Positions 43,541 to 56,560 of a DNA stretch of 64,000 nt are shown piece by piece. The stretch spans positions 10,123,501 to 10,187,500 of the forward strand of contig NC_060018.1 in assembly GCF_021134715.1 (NCBI RefSeq). The letters run 5' to 3'. The stretch is from Daphnia pulex. Lineage: Eukaryota > Arthropoda > Branchiopoda > Diplostraca > Daphniidae. Under the pieces are notes generated by a model. That model did not search any database and was not told where the DNA came from. It saw nothing but the letters and a program-made list of their open reading frames with translations. The position numbers and the translations under genes were made by a program. Every line of letters begins with the position of its first letter. Positions within the stretch are counted from its first letter, which is position 1.

Positions 43541-45700
43541 GCTGCTAAATACACTTAGTAAACATCTCACAAGACAGAACATGCAGAAAATGCTGAGTAG
43601 CTCGCCGAAGAAGAGAAATCTCTCCGTATTTTGTAAACGTCCCTATCGTTTTTCCAACAAAAAATCATCATTTCCTACCCCAAGGGAAGAATGGAAAGAA
43701 GAGACGAAGAAGAAACTAAGAGGAGACACTCTTTCCTCTGGGCAGGAATATTCTTTGCAAACAAAATGCCTTTTCCTAAAAAATAAACAATAAATAAAGT
43801 ACAATGAATATCGTGGTCAAATAAATCTTAAAATGTCACCTGATAACTAGGGAATGCAGTTATCTAATTCTAAATGGGAACTGAAGATGACTTAATCGGG
43901 AAAAAACAACTAATAATGACACCGGCGAAAGCTCCATAAGCCTCCATGCAAGACCAACTTTCAGTTAGTGCACACATTTTTGGGGTGGTTTTAATAGAAC
44001 TGGCAACTTCGAACGTTCACCATACTGGGAGAAAGACCTATCCAAGATGGCCAAGAAAACCTCGAACCACTCTTTTCATGGTGTATTAGAATGGTGGGGG
44101 AACTTATGGTTGGAATCGGTTATCTCGAATAAAGCCAGTTTCCGGACCAAGGGGAGGAGCTTAGTGCAAAAGGCTATATTCTTAACAGCCAATTGCAGGG
44201 CGTGTCGCCTGTTGTTGGTGCCCCCTATGAACCAAAATACCAAATTCTTTTGTAAAATTATTTGTCTGTAAAAAAGTATATATTTTTAACATTTCCGATA
44301 ATTGAAATCAACTGGTTGTCACAGTGGTAAGAGTTCCGGTCTACGGCTCCAGAATGTGTAGGTTCGTGCTAAATATTCTTCACTTCTTTTTTCATATTTT
44401 TTGTCTATTAATTTTAAAATAATTTAAGCTGGAAAAATAATACTTAATTATTATGATTGACTCTTCCTTTACGTATCTGCAGTACACATGCAATGTGCAA
44501 TTGGACTTAGAGCATTTTCAAACCGTTGAGAGCATTCAAGGGGGTTTTTAGCTCATAGTTGACCCAATTGTCCACCAGTCAGCGCTGATCATAGGCGACC
44601 ACTGGCTTCATGCCAAATCCAAATGTCTTACCTTCCATTGAATTGGTGACAAACCCACCCACCTAGCCCTCGTCACCCACCAAACTTTGAAGTTGAGTAG
44701 GTGGGTGGTGGCCACTGGGGGTTGACGAGATAAGAGAGAGAGAGAGATACGACCTTTGGACTCGGCATACCACGCGTCAAGAACGTTGCCGTGCGTCATG
44801 ATTGACCGATTGACCCTAGCGGTGTCATGGTGTAGAAGAGGGGATGGACGGATGGTATGTTCACGTACTAGAATTTTCCACACCCGCTGGGGGACTTCTT
44901 GTCATAGCCGCTGCAACTTTTGCAACAAGAAGCCCCCAGCGGGTGTGTTGATTACTAAAACTGAAAATGACGATTGGGGGTCTATAAAAACATGAAAATC
45001 TTACAGAAAAATCGGTCCCGCCTTCAAAAAACTAATAAAACTTGAAGTAGAAGAAAAAATGAATAAAACGAGACTAAATTTGTAATTTGAGGTCGTTTAG
45101 GTTAGAAACGGGAGAGATTTTTAAACTTTTCGTTTCCCCATAAGCGCCATGTTAAAACGCGCAAAGACGGCTCACCGATTTTTCAATAGATTTTACTTTT
45201 TTTGTAATACTAAGTTACATTGAAATTAAACCAAAATTGGAACTTAAGTTAATTTTGCAATTCTCTTTAACCCTGAATTTTAAAATACCAAATTTTTAAT
45301 TAAAAAACACCATTTAGCATAAGGTAAATTTTTAAACACATTTTTTTTTAAATATGATCACTTTATTTTTTCTTGGGCGGGTTTTAAAAAGAGTAAGAAA
45401 ACATAGGTATAAATAAAGCTCATTAAAAAATCACTTTTAACAATTTGTTTTGGGTTAAAATGCTAAAATGACTGTACTATAAACATAAGGCCGCTATAAA
45501 CCGCTTAAGGAGTTACTACAAAAGTATCAAAAACTTTAACGTGAAAATTAAAAACGCGATCAAATAAAAAAAAATTTTACTTGCACGGCTTCTTCTCTTT
45601 AAGTATCTTCATTGAACGGGTTTTCTTATCAAAGTATAAATAATCATCAACAGTCAAAGTTAAATACCTAACAAAATAGCAAAAACATTGAAATCAATGA
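43541..45700. other. No recognisable gene; tRNA-like trace and hairpins
   Basis: No domain-bearing frame. Near 44310-44375 a stretch (cacagtggtaagag and later aggttcgtgct) loosely resembles tRNA A and B boxes and may be a SINE head. A shorter inverted repeat (cccacccaccta against taggtgggtggt) lies near 44654-44710. Confidence 0.4.
44879..44947. repeat. Strong hairpin, ~23 bp arms
   Basis: Left arm 44879-44902 (cacacccgctgggggacttc..) pairs with right arm 44925-44947 apart from a single bulged base. Loop of 22 nt. Confidence 0.85.
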
Positions 45701-45712
45701 GGTTGTTTAATC

Positions 45713-45718
45713 TTTATT
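45713..45718 (-). promoter_or_regulatory. CIR1 polyadenylation signal
   Basis: AATAAA on the minus strand, about 62 nt after the CIR1 stop codon. Confidence 0.7.
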
Positions 45719-45779
45719 AGATCGGAATACAATCAATTCCAAAAGTTTAAAAAATACAGCGAACTGCAACTGAAAAAAT

Positions 45780-47203
45780 TTAGTCTCTGTATTTTTTCCT
45801 CTTCATTCTTTCGTCAGATTCTTCGTGTCTTCTCTTTTCTCGATGTTCTTTTTCTCTGGATCGCGATCGTCTATCACGGCTACGAGGCCGTTTGGGACTA
45901 CGGCTGCCATCGCTTTGATGGACTTTTCTGTAACCTTTGCCATCCTCCCTGGAGGAAGATGCTGTCAACCGAGACGGACTTCTACTTCGGCGTCTCTCAT
46001 TCCGCGACGAAGATGCTGTCAATGGAAGTGGACTTCTGCTTCTTAGTTTTAGAACCCGTGAAGAAGATGCTGTCAATGGAGGTGGACTTCTATTTTCTCT
46101 CTTTTCATTCTTTCTCTTCTTCTTCTTCTTTTTCCCTTTTTCCTTGTCTTCCAGTTTTTCCAGCTTCCTAATTCATGAACCATTAAACTTTATAGATATA
46201 TTTAACACGAGAATTTGTGATGAGTAAAGCACATACTTAAGTAGTTTCTTCTTTTCTTTGGTTGATAAAGTTTTCAGAAATGTCAATTCTTCTGCTGCAG
46301 GCTCCTCCTCAGACTTGGATAATTGTTTCTAAAATTCAAAAGACAAGCACTGTCAGAACTCAGAACAAATGAATAAATACAGGTTTGCATTGCACTTATT
46401 ACCTGCATTGGAACCGCCATTTGCTCTAAAGTACTAATAGCACTTTTGGTCATAGCCAAACCAGTTTCCTTCATATCATTCATCAACTTCTCAGAAGGAT
46501 CAGCAGCTGCAATGGCTTCATCAAAGGCATCTCTAGCCTTGTTGAACAAAGGGCATTCCCTGTCTACATGTTCAAATAATCAATCTTGAAATATTAAAAA
46601 AAAAATTTAATGACACAGTTACATTAAATATTACCTGTGTTTACGTGTCCCCATTTGTGACATTTGATACAACGAACATTTCTGACAGCAATACCAAAAG
46701 GTTGGTCCCTGATGTCCTCATCACCACGACAATAATCTTCACGTGGAGCATTATATTTTCTCTGCCACTCAAACTTGAATTCTGGTTCCCCATCTTCTTT
46801 TTCTCTTTCTTTCTTCATTCCTGGTGGTGGTTCATACAGAAAATTGACACTCAGCTTCTCCTTGCTTTCCTTGCTGACAAGTGATCTGAATTTTTAAAAA
46901 AGTATCAGTTAATATAAATGATATTATATTTAAATTTTTTGTTGTGGATTTACTTGTTGACGTATAAATCTTGTTCTTTTTCATACTGAGCTTTCAACTC
47001 TTCCTGCTTTTTCTTCTCTGCATCCGTCTTTTGTTGAGCCATCCAGACCTAAAAATGTATGATTCAAATAGTTTACACAGTAAATTACATATTCTACAAC
47101 TGATCTTAAACTGACACACGGTCGGACATACCCTTTTCAAGTTATCTCGAGATCCAGGGTGAAAGAACTTCTTGCACATGTAGTTATTGAATCCTTTGCC
47201 CAT
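45780..47203 (-). CDS. Cir1: CIR1-like transcriptional co-repressor (six exons)
   Basis: Homologue of CIR1, the nuclear co-repressor that links RBPJ/CSL of the Notch pathway to histone deacetylase complexes. Exons: 47203-47132, 47048-46954, 46885-46635, 46563-46403, 46328-46237, 46167-45780. All junctions are GT/AG and phases agree, giving 352 residues. The N-terminus [18 protein letters not shown] and the VWMAQQK segment form the Cir_N domain. The hallmark [25 protein letters not shown] runs across residues ~115-138 (zinc-knuckle-like CX2CX3HX2H), followed by DRECPLF. The C-terminus is a Lys-rich coil ([15 protein letters not shown]) and an Arg/Ser domain with three LTASSSR repeats. Introns are only 68-83 nt. 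The human protein is longer; the difference is in the C-terminal tail. The start is the conserved MGK. Confidence 0.93.
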
Positions 47204-50200
47204 TTTTCAGCTTCCTCAAATTCGTAGCGCCGCTGGATAAAATGGAGGGTACTCAAAGCCAAAAGGATACAATAGATCAAATGAATCACTATAAAGTAAA
47301 AAGTAAGTCAGAATTTTCCAAAAATTTAGAACACACAAATCAGTTGCGTCAACCTACGATGATACGATCAAGTCTTCGTCTACAACGGTTTACAAGTAAA
47401 AACAAACGCGAAACGCGATGTTGCCACATTTTTTGAATTTTTCCCAGGTTAACCTTTCTTATCCACTTTAAACTCTGATCGCTAGATGACGTATGATACA
47501 TCCAACGCTCGTCCAGACGTCCACGTCTGCGTATAAGTTCAACAAAATTAATTTAAAAATAAACGATAAAAAAATAAATGGTAATGTAATCCGAAATCTC
47601 GATTGATGATCAGAATAAAGATAAGTTACCATAGCAAATTAATCCTTCCAATTTTATAAATTTATTTTTTTTAAATAATTTACTTGATTTTTGTACTTAT
47701 GTTTCTTCTTTCTTTATCTTTTTTCACTTGTCTGCAGTATTTTGATGTTTCTCATCTTAATAAATCCACAGCCACCTGATAGCCACGAATTCGTATTAAA
47801 TCTGCTTCATCTTGGAACGACATTAAACGATTCGTAAGTCGAGAAATCAAGGGAAAAGGTAGAAATAAGAAAACACACATAATTATGATTGCACTAAATC
47901 AAACCGCATTAAATATTGAATTTACTGCAAAACTTCCTCTGCTCCCTTGGAGCCATAAAAATCGTACTCTCCTTTATTATCTGAAAGTTCTGCAGGGATA
48001 TGAGCTTCCGGTAGCTAGTGTACTAAAATGCGCCTATACGTCTACTAAACGAGGACGAGGACTTAATGGTTGTTTATCGCTGTGCTGTGATTATATTTTC
48101 AGTATAGGAGAAGGTGTGAAAAGTTTCTGCCCGTTTTAAAAATACAAATAAGCAGAACCTATCAGAATAATCAATCAAGAAATGTGTTGAAGGCTGAATA
48201 GATCATTTTTTTTAGGTTTCTCTGCATATACGAATCCGGAACTTTCTATCCCTCTTTCAGTCGATCCAGGTAAATTCTTGCAGAAAAATGCTAATGATAT
48301 ATCCCTCCCCCACTCCTGGCTGGCGGTCAAAACTTCCGCTGTTTATTATATCTTTGACTCGAAGAAAGAATCCATATTTAAGAGAACGTTAATACTAATG
48401 CCTAAACAACGATTGATATTCGCGAGCCATAAAAACCAACCAACGCTTAAAAATTATTATTCAAACGTTTTTGGTTTTGTTATTATTATTTTTTTTTTGC
48501 TAATTGCCTTTCCAATCATCTGCGAAATTATTTATTTTAAACTTGTAAACACATTGCTGGAAATATTTCTTTCCAAAAATATGTGTTCTTGCTTTGTATG
48601 AACGAGTGATAGTCGGAAGTGACAGTCAACAACGAAATGGGGTATGTTTTCAAATTTGCTATAATGGCAATTTTGAACTAAACTTTGTCGGCTCCCAACT
48701 ATAACAGTAGGAAGAGAGGTCAGACCTGAAATGTGTCCTGTACACTGTCATGTTCTCCTTCACTGGCGGGTCACTTTTTTAAGGGGGGAGGGGAATTAGA
48801 AACCAAAACAACTCTAAGATAAACACATTTTTTTACTTTTGTGCGATGGGGCGCAGCAGTGAATGAAGCAATCGATCGACTATTCAAGGGGTAGGCCAAA
48901 ATCAAACATCATGATCATGAAGGAGAAGTTGTGGTCTTGTCCAAGTTGGAAGAAGAAAAGACGCGGCTTCGACTGAATGGCGGACCTCACGTACTTTTCT
49001 TTTATGGATCCCCCGTTTTCTTGTCGAAAAAAGGATACACACTAAATAGTCAATGCGTTTAGTACACTATAGCGATCAACTCTTTTCATTCTATTTCCTC
49101 TGATTTTTCAGTTTCCACGCGGCATGCGACTGCTGGCCAAAGTTCAAGCCCATCAATGTTAACCGTGGGCATTGTGCCCCATTATCAAAGGGGTTGTGCT
49201 ATATGTATCGGACGTTTTGGCTCACAAAAGACTCTTTTTGACTCTGAAATGTGTTTTGGCCATTCTGATGGGGAGTCGATTCGACGGGAAGAATTGCGGA
49301 TCTAGCGGCAAAGCGGGTGGCGAACCTATTGTCCAACATCGGAACCTTTTATTTCTTCTTCCCATTTTGCCTTGGCATTTCCAATGGGGCTGTAGTGTGT
49401 GTTTCCCATTCACAGGATAGCTCTCATGTTGCCTTTGAATACACCACATTTCCCCCTTTTGTAGCCTATCCGGGGCACTCTGCACAGTAGGCCGATATTA
49501 TAGGCCCTTGTACTACACGAGCTGGTTCGGAACCGCACAAGTTCCGACCGAGTGCGATATGTATGTGTACGAAGCATGTGTTTTGAGAGTGAATGCCGCC
49601 GCTGGGCCACACCTGGCGCTATATGTTGTATATGTGTGTACTTTTTTTTTCTTCTTGTACACTATTGATGAGAAAAAGCCCTCTCGTTTGGACACGCTTC
49701 ATTCGCGACTCGATTGTCTGTGTCAATGCTATAGAAAACTCTCTGTTGGAGACGATGCCGGCGGTCCTGGTACTACACCAGCACAACAGGCAATCCAGGA
49801 ACCATCAGGAATAATCGAAAACACGCCGAAGGTTATTCCAGCATAAGAATGTGTGCGCACATATTTGAAATAGTATATTGTATTTTGTGTGCCGTGCATA
49901 TTTTGTCTTTTAGCATAGGAAACAAACAGGAACATCAGCATTATCGGACACACATTTTTCTTGCATGATCGAAAGGTCAATTTATTTTACTTAGTAAGGT
50001 TATTTGTTGTTGCCAGTTCGTTTTTTGCACGGGAAAGGGCACTTATATTTTCGCACGGGGAATTTCAATGTCCTGTTTTTCCTTTTCGATTCTGCATGCA
50101 GAATAAGTTTAGTTACGCCATTAACTTGTTGGACAGCAAATCTGTCATAGAATTCATTTAAAAAATAACTTTTCAAACGTGACTTCAAAATACGACCAGA

Positions 50201-53200
50201 AGTTAACAAATGAAGATGAATGGATCAGATTAAGTTTGCAGTTTTTCCATTCTTCGGAAATTTTAGGGGGAAAAAAAGAAGAAGAAGAAAGAGATGTAGA
50301 GACTACTAATCCAGTCAAGTTCGACAAGTACTCGAGATTAATCACAATGCTACGGTTCTCTTTTTTTTCTTTCTTCTACAATATTTTTGGGCCTGGAAAA
50401 TTGAATAGAGATTGTTTTCTTGTCTCTAAGTAAGTGGATTAAAAAATCCGAGTCTCGGCCCAAGTAGTCTTTACATAGGCACGTTGCTGAGTCCAGATAG
50501 GCAGATACATAGTGAGTGAAAAGGCACCCGTGCACAATCTAAGCTGATCTGCGCAAAGGGTCGAAATCTTGTTTTCTCACGGGCCATCAGGTAGACAAGA
50601 AAGTGTATATAGCAGCGGGGTCTTCCTTCTATTTTTTTTTTCTTGAAGATGATGAGGGGTATCCCCTACCCCCCACCCACCCTATGTGTGTGTGTGTGTG
50701 TGAAAGAAAATCGGCTATGTCGGCAACTCTAGCAGCAGCAGAGGTAGACAGAGTACCGACAAGCCCCAGGAATGTCATTGAAACCCAGTTAAAGAATAGG
50801 CTAAAGAGAGGAAGAAGAAGAAGAAGGGGGTCATATACCATTGTGCCTTGTGGAGAGAAGATGGTGGCGGCGGGGTCTTTTCCCATTTTTTTTTTCGAAT
50901 CAAAGAGAGGCGGGTTTTTAGCGGCTATTGTGGCCCATTGTATGGGCGATCAGTGGCTTCAGTGTCCCGGCGCTCCTTTGTCCCTCTTGTCATTGGAACA
51001 CATATTCAAACGGAGCGCCGTTTTGTATGTGTGTCTACTATACATGTAGATCTATCTGCTGCTGCTGGGAGTCGAGCGGAGGTGGTCTTTGGCTTCTTGG
51101 TGGGCCGCCAGGAAAGTGCCTATACAGCCCCCTTCCGATGTCTGTTTGCAGGCTCATTCTATCTAACTATAGAACCCCCCCCCTTTCAGGAGTTATATTT
51201 CCTTCTCATCATTCTTTCGATGATGTATAGTCTGCGCACTAAATAGCTAGCCCATTTCTCTTATTTAGGCCCCATCCGCAGCCAAAAGATGAGGTCGAGA
51301 ATTGTAACTTTTTTTTTCACAGAAGAATGCGCGATGAGATCGTCTTCTCTCGCTAACATCCTAAACTGCTGTTAATGGTGCTGCTCTGCTCTTGGATCGC
51401 GGCTCAATCGCTCAGTTGTATTATATGCTCTAGGGTGGCATTATATCATTTGGCGTATACTATACTACCGGCATTCACTGTCCCATTCGGATATTGCGCA
51501 ATAAAAGAATCATTTGATGATGTATCAATGGAAAGCGGAGGAATGTCTGGCGCATTCTACCGCCACTCTCTCATTTCTCTATAGTCGACCTAGCTGTGTT
51601 AGTCATACAGTCCTTTTGTATTCATTTCAGTTTTTCAGCACATTTGCGCATCACGTATGCGCTCGAAAATTTTCTGGATTCCTGTCAGTTCAAATCAACC
51701 GGCTATGACAGCTTCGTTCTCACACAATTTGACAAGCTGTATGTAATAAAAGTATTTAGGGTGGACAGCTTCGAATCGTCCGAACAACTTGTTCGATGGT
51801 CAAATTCGGCAGTTCCATAATGACGTCATATGAAAGTTAAGTTCTTCGTCTGTGGAAAATATATAGATTATTCAAAATAAACTGAAGTTCAACGTCAAAG
51901 AGAATAAAGGTTTACTTTATATGTGACTAAATATACTTCGTGATGAGGTGTAATTGTGATGAGTAAGCGCAGAAGATTTCCAAATATTGTTTATTAATTG
52001 AAATTTCGTTCTGGAAAAAGAGCCATGACGGAGAGACATGCCGGGTTGTTGTTTTAACAGATCCGATTCAAATGCGATCAATTCAATGAAGCCATTTGTT
52101 ATCGAGCGAGCGCAAGAGTATAGGGACAAGCCAATCTCACGCTTATTTATTAGCGTGGCGGCAAGCCATTGGAAATGGATGTTTATATGAATCAGCCGCG
52201 GCTCTGCTGTGGTGAAACGGCGTGACAACAAGTAACAACAGACAATGTTTCCTCTCATTCCCTTTGCTGCGGAAAAAAGGGAATCTTTCAACTTTCGAGT
52301 AAGTATAATAATATCCATTATTCCGTTACCGAGTTTCAGCAGTTTGCGCGTAAATTGCTGGCGGCAAACAAAAATATATAGCACTTCCGGCGGCGAAGTT
52401 GCGCTGTTTCTCTCGGGATTTACGACTACCCCGTAAATCTCGATGCCGATTGAACGTCGAAAACTGCGTTCGTCACATCGCACCCATCAGGTAGCGCGCT
52501 TTTTTTTTTTTTTTGCTTCCAGTAAATCTCTTTTGCTGGATTGCTGCAACAGCTTTTTTGGGGGGGGTTATTTCCTCTTTACGACGTCGTTAACGAGTTC
52601 CGACGGTATGGCAAAACGTAGAACGTAACGAAAACGAACTGAATCAATTTCGTGCGAGTAGCCGTTGTTTTTTTTTCTTTTCTTCTTTAACGTCGAAAAA
52701 GGAAAACGAAATGGAACCAGTTTGCCTCGTATATATATACTCTCTCTCGTGTGTACATAATTACTAGTGTTTGGCTTTTTTCAGAACAAAAGGAAAATAA
52801 ACCCCCCGAAAAATAAAACAGGTAAAACAAGGAGTAGCACACGCGGTTCACCGGAAAATGAGATTTACACCTTTTCGACAGCCTCAAGTGCGCTTCCTTT
52901 TTTCCCCTTGTAGAGTTCGGTCGTCGTTCAAATGAAGGGGGGATACATCCATCTGGAAACAGAGATCTGGTTATTGTTGTGTAATAATTTCACTTAACCC
53001 CCTCTCATTTTCTATGACCCCGCTCACTCCGCGGCGCTCATACTCCGCGCTTACTACTCGTATCATTACGAAAAAAGGGAGTGTTTCTTTTATATTCCTG
53101 CTGGTTGGTTTAGACAATAACGTTATATTGTACTTCATGTCTGACACAAACGCGTGTTTGCTGCCAGCTTCTATATTCTTGTCTGTAGAATAGTTGATTT

Positions 53201-55960
53201 TTTGTTAACGACGAGTTAAATTGATTTCCGACACCTGGTCAGCTGCTCTAAAGCTTCTCTATTCGTCGTTTTTTCCCTTTTGTCTATATTTATTCTTTCC
53301 TTGTAATAGGTTGTGAGATCCCATACATTTTCCTTGTCTGGTTTGAGAATCAATTTGCTTCGTTTCCTGTCCGCGTATTTCAACTCCCCAATTCTCTTTT
53401 TTTCTTATTGCTGGTTTTGTGGTGATTTGGGGGTTTATTACAAACAGTCCAAATGGCTAAAAAGCTCACCGGGTTTTCCGTTTAATTGCTGACTGCTGAT
53501 GGTACAAACATGTAGTGAAAGTCTACGGCGTCTCTCGGTATACATGCTACATATTTTTTTTAATTTCGTTATGGAGCCAACCTGTGAGACTTTGGCATAT
53601 CATCAACAACAAAAGTAACAAATCGATCTCAACAAAAGTGATTGTTTTTATTTTCCAAGAACTTTATCGTGTTCCTTTCTTGAGTTTTGGTGTTTTTCAT
53701 CTATATAAATTATTCTCTCGATGTTATTTGAAGATTGGCATTTGGACGCATATCATCAAGCGCGGATGAATAATTCAAGGAGCGAGTTGGTGTTTATACT
53801 AGCGCTATAGGTGTTGCCGTACTTTACATACAGGCATAATGAATGGAACGCACACGTATATACAGCGCACTCATCCGATATCTTGGCTCGGTTGCTCTTC
53901 TTTTTCTCTACATTCTACGTGTCTATATTGGAGAACCAGCAGCAGCCGGGGGTTCGACAATCCCCTGATATGTGAGGATTGTTTTTTTCTTTTTTTCTTT
54001 CCTTATCTCTTTTTGGTATAATACTTTATTATTCGTTTATTTCCTTGTAGGTGTTTGAGTGTGTTCTTCTCCGATTCTCTGTCTTTCTAGTATTTCTTCT
54101 CGACACCTATTGTTTCGGACCGCCCGGCTTTCGTACAAAACAACTGCCAGAACCCGCACAGCTGGTGGCCCTCTCTTTTCTCTTCGGCTCTAGATGTAAG
54201 AACGTGTGTTGGCTGTCTTGTCGGCTCACACCTTCACACAGCCATATATATCTACATATACAACATCTCCCACAGTTCAAACCGAATGGAACTTTTCTTT
54301 CCAATTGTTTTTTTTTTTTTTTTTTTTTTTTTCCTGCTTTTCTCTTTTTGTTTTTCGCTGTTTTTCTAAGGTATATATATAAATGTATATTTCTCTCTAG
54401 CCCTTTTACACTCTATCATCGCGGGGCCGCGTTGTTTTCTCTATTCCTCAGCGATGTGCTGCGGTCGTCATTCGTCGATTTCCAGTTTGAACGCCACCAT
54501 GTTTTGTTTTTTTTCCTACTTTTGCCGTTATAACTACTTTTCGTCAATCAATTGCAGCCATACATTTGACTGCGTCCCCTTTTCTGACGCGTTTATCTAA
54601 ATGGTTATTTAGCTGTCTTGAAACTTTTACTGTGTCAAACGATTTATCCGAAATTGTATAATAATAAGCTAAGAATTTTCTTTTGGATTGAAAAAGCTTC
54701 GACCCTCCCCGATGGTGTATTATTATGCTATTAATCATGAGTGTTGTACAATACAATAGATCGGAAATTATTCACTGAGTGAATTATTCATCGATGCGCG
54801 GGTTGACTCCCCTCTGAGCTCTTTCCCATTTCTTATTTTGTTGTATACTGCGCTGCGATCTAATTGCTTTTCAATTTCTTTTGTTTTTACCATTCGACTG
54901 ACTTTTGTATTTTTTTTTATTACAAACTGTGAACTGATAAGGTTATAGTTGGGCTAACTTACGCGAGCGGTGCGCATTCCGGTTGATGATTGATTCTCTT
55001 CATTCATTTGCATGGGTAGACTAATGTATAAGATTAGGGAAATAACTGGCTCTCTTAACTTAAAAATACACTCCAGCAGGTAAGTTCAATGCGCGAATGA
55101 ATCACTTGTACCTTTTTTCGATGCTATTGATAATTTCATATCATTCCCAATATGTAGTTTCAAACCTTATATTTTGGTTTTTAAAAAGGCGATGAAGGCG
55201 CGTACTGGAACAAACAGGATGACGAAGCCATTCCATTCCACTTTTACATTTGCCCATAAATTTCTTGCAGGCCGATCGTTCACCTCTTTTGCGCTTGAAT
55301 GTGATACAATATAATTGAACGTGTCATTAGATGAGTTTAACGGAGGCTTTCACAGGTGTGGAAATCAATCCGGGGATGACCAAATCATCAAAACAGGAAC
55401 GGGGAAATAAGTCATTTAGTATTATCAGATCGTACCGAATTGCGTAAGAAGAAGGAATTTATTTAGCTCATCTTTTAACCCATAACTTGAATTTTCCATC
55501 AACGGAATTTAGTGCGTAGAATTCCTTGCGTGATAAATTACGTGAATGGGGTAATAGACGTGTATGCAGCATATACGTGAGCGCTGCGGAGGTCAATATA
55601 ATAAGACGAGCCCACTCGTTCCCCTGAAATTTCTACGTGTACCTATCACGTTCTTAGTTCATCCAAACGTTTTGACTAATTTTCACGAAAAGAACGTTTA
55701 TACCAGTCAGAGTTTCGAGACTAAACGTGTTTTTCTTATTAAATGAAGATTGCCGCCGTCTCGTGTTGGTTCGGCTGGAAGAAGAAGAAGCCATCCATCT
55801 TCTGTTTGATAGTTGTAATATGGGCCCCGACAACGTTTTCCCCTCGGGGACTCATCAACAGAATCCATCTTAGTAGCCTACTTAACCTTGTAATAACAAA
55901 GAATCATTGAAGCCTTGTATAAATACAAGTTACATCGAAAACAAGGTATTGTAAGCTCTT
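47204..55960. other. Non-coding region between CIR1 and Pax3/7
   Basis: No frame here carries a recognisable domain or splice pattern. It contains simple repeats (TG run near 50689-50702, long T-runs near 52500 and 54308-54332) and purine/pyrimidine-rich tracts. It may hold control sequences of Pax3/7, but none can be named. The frame at 47242-47436 overlaps the CIR1 5' region and is not claimed. Confidence 0.45.
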
Positions 55961-55986
55961 CTCGTCTGCTTGGAAAATGTTTATGA

Positions 55987-56560
55987 CATTTTATTGATTT
56001 TCACATGAATTTAAACATGATTGTCATTACAAAACATCAATAGAAAATAATGATTAATAACTCAGAATATATGACAAATTACTGATTTATATTAAGAAAA
56101 TATCATGATATTCCTGCTGAATGATTAATGATTTTTTGAAGATTTTTCATGCGATAAAACTGCGGGAAAAATCACTACATTTATTGATTTTCACGTAATT
56201 TTACACAATTATCTCATAAAAAAATACAAATAGAAATTAATGATTTAAACCTCCTACTACATGATAAATTACGGAATTATTATAAGAAAATGTCATGATA
56301 TTCCTGCTGAATAGTTAATGATTTTTTTAAGATTTTTCAGGCGATAAAACTGCGGGAAAAATCACAACATTTTATTGATTTTCACATCATTTTACACAAG
56401 TATCTCATATAAAAATACCAATAGAAATTAATGATTTAAACCTCATACTACATGATAAATTACTGAATTATTATAAGAAAATGTCATGATATCTATGCTT
56501 AATAATCAACAATTTCTTGCATATTTCTCATGAGAAAAGTCTGTGGTAAAATCATCAAAT
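55987..56560. repeat. ~190 bp tandem repeat, three copies
   Basis: Units start at about 55987, 56178 and 56368 with cattttattgattttcac. Each contains tcatgatattcctgctgaat or a variant and gcgataaaactgcgggaaaaa in the first two. The third decays towards 56560. Extremely AT-rich, no coding potential. Confidence 0.85.

Noticed and set aside
44312-44372. Possible tRNA gene
   Set aside because: Only loose A/B-box resemblance and no pairing acceptor stem; noted as a tRNA-like trace only.
47242-47436. 64-codon plus-strand frame diverging from CIR1
   Set aside because: It starts 39 bp from the CIR1 ATG within its likely 5' UTR/promoter and has no recognisable domain.
49172-51247. Several 80-150 codon frames upstream of Pax3/7
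   Set aside because: Low-complexity compositions, overlapping frames on both strands, no domain, no convincing splice sites.
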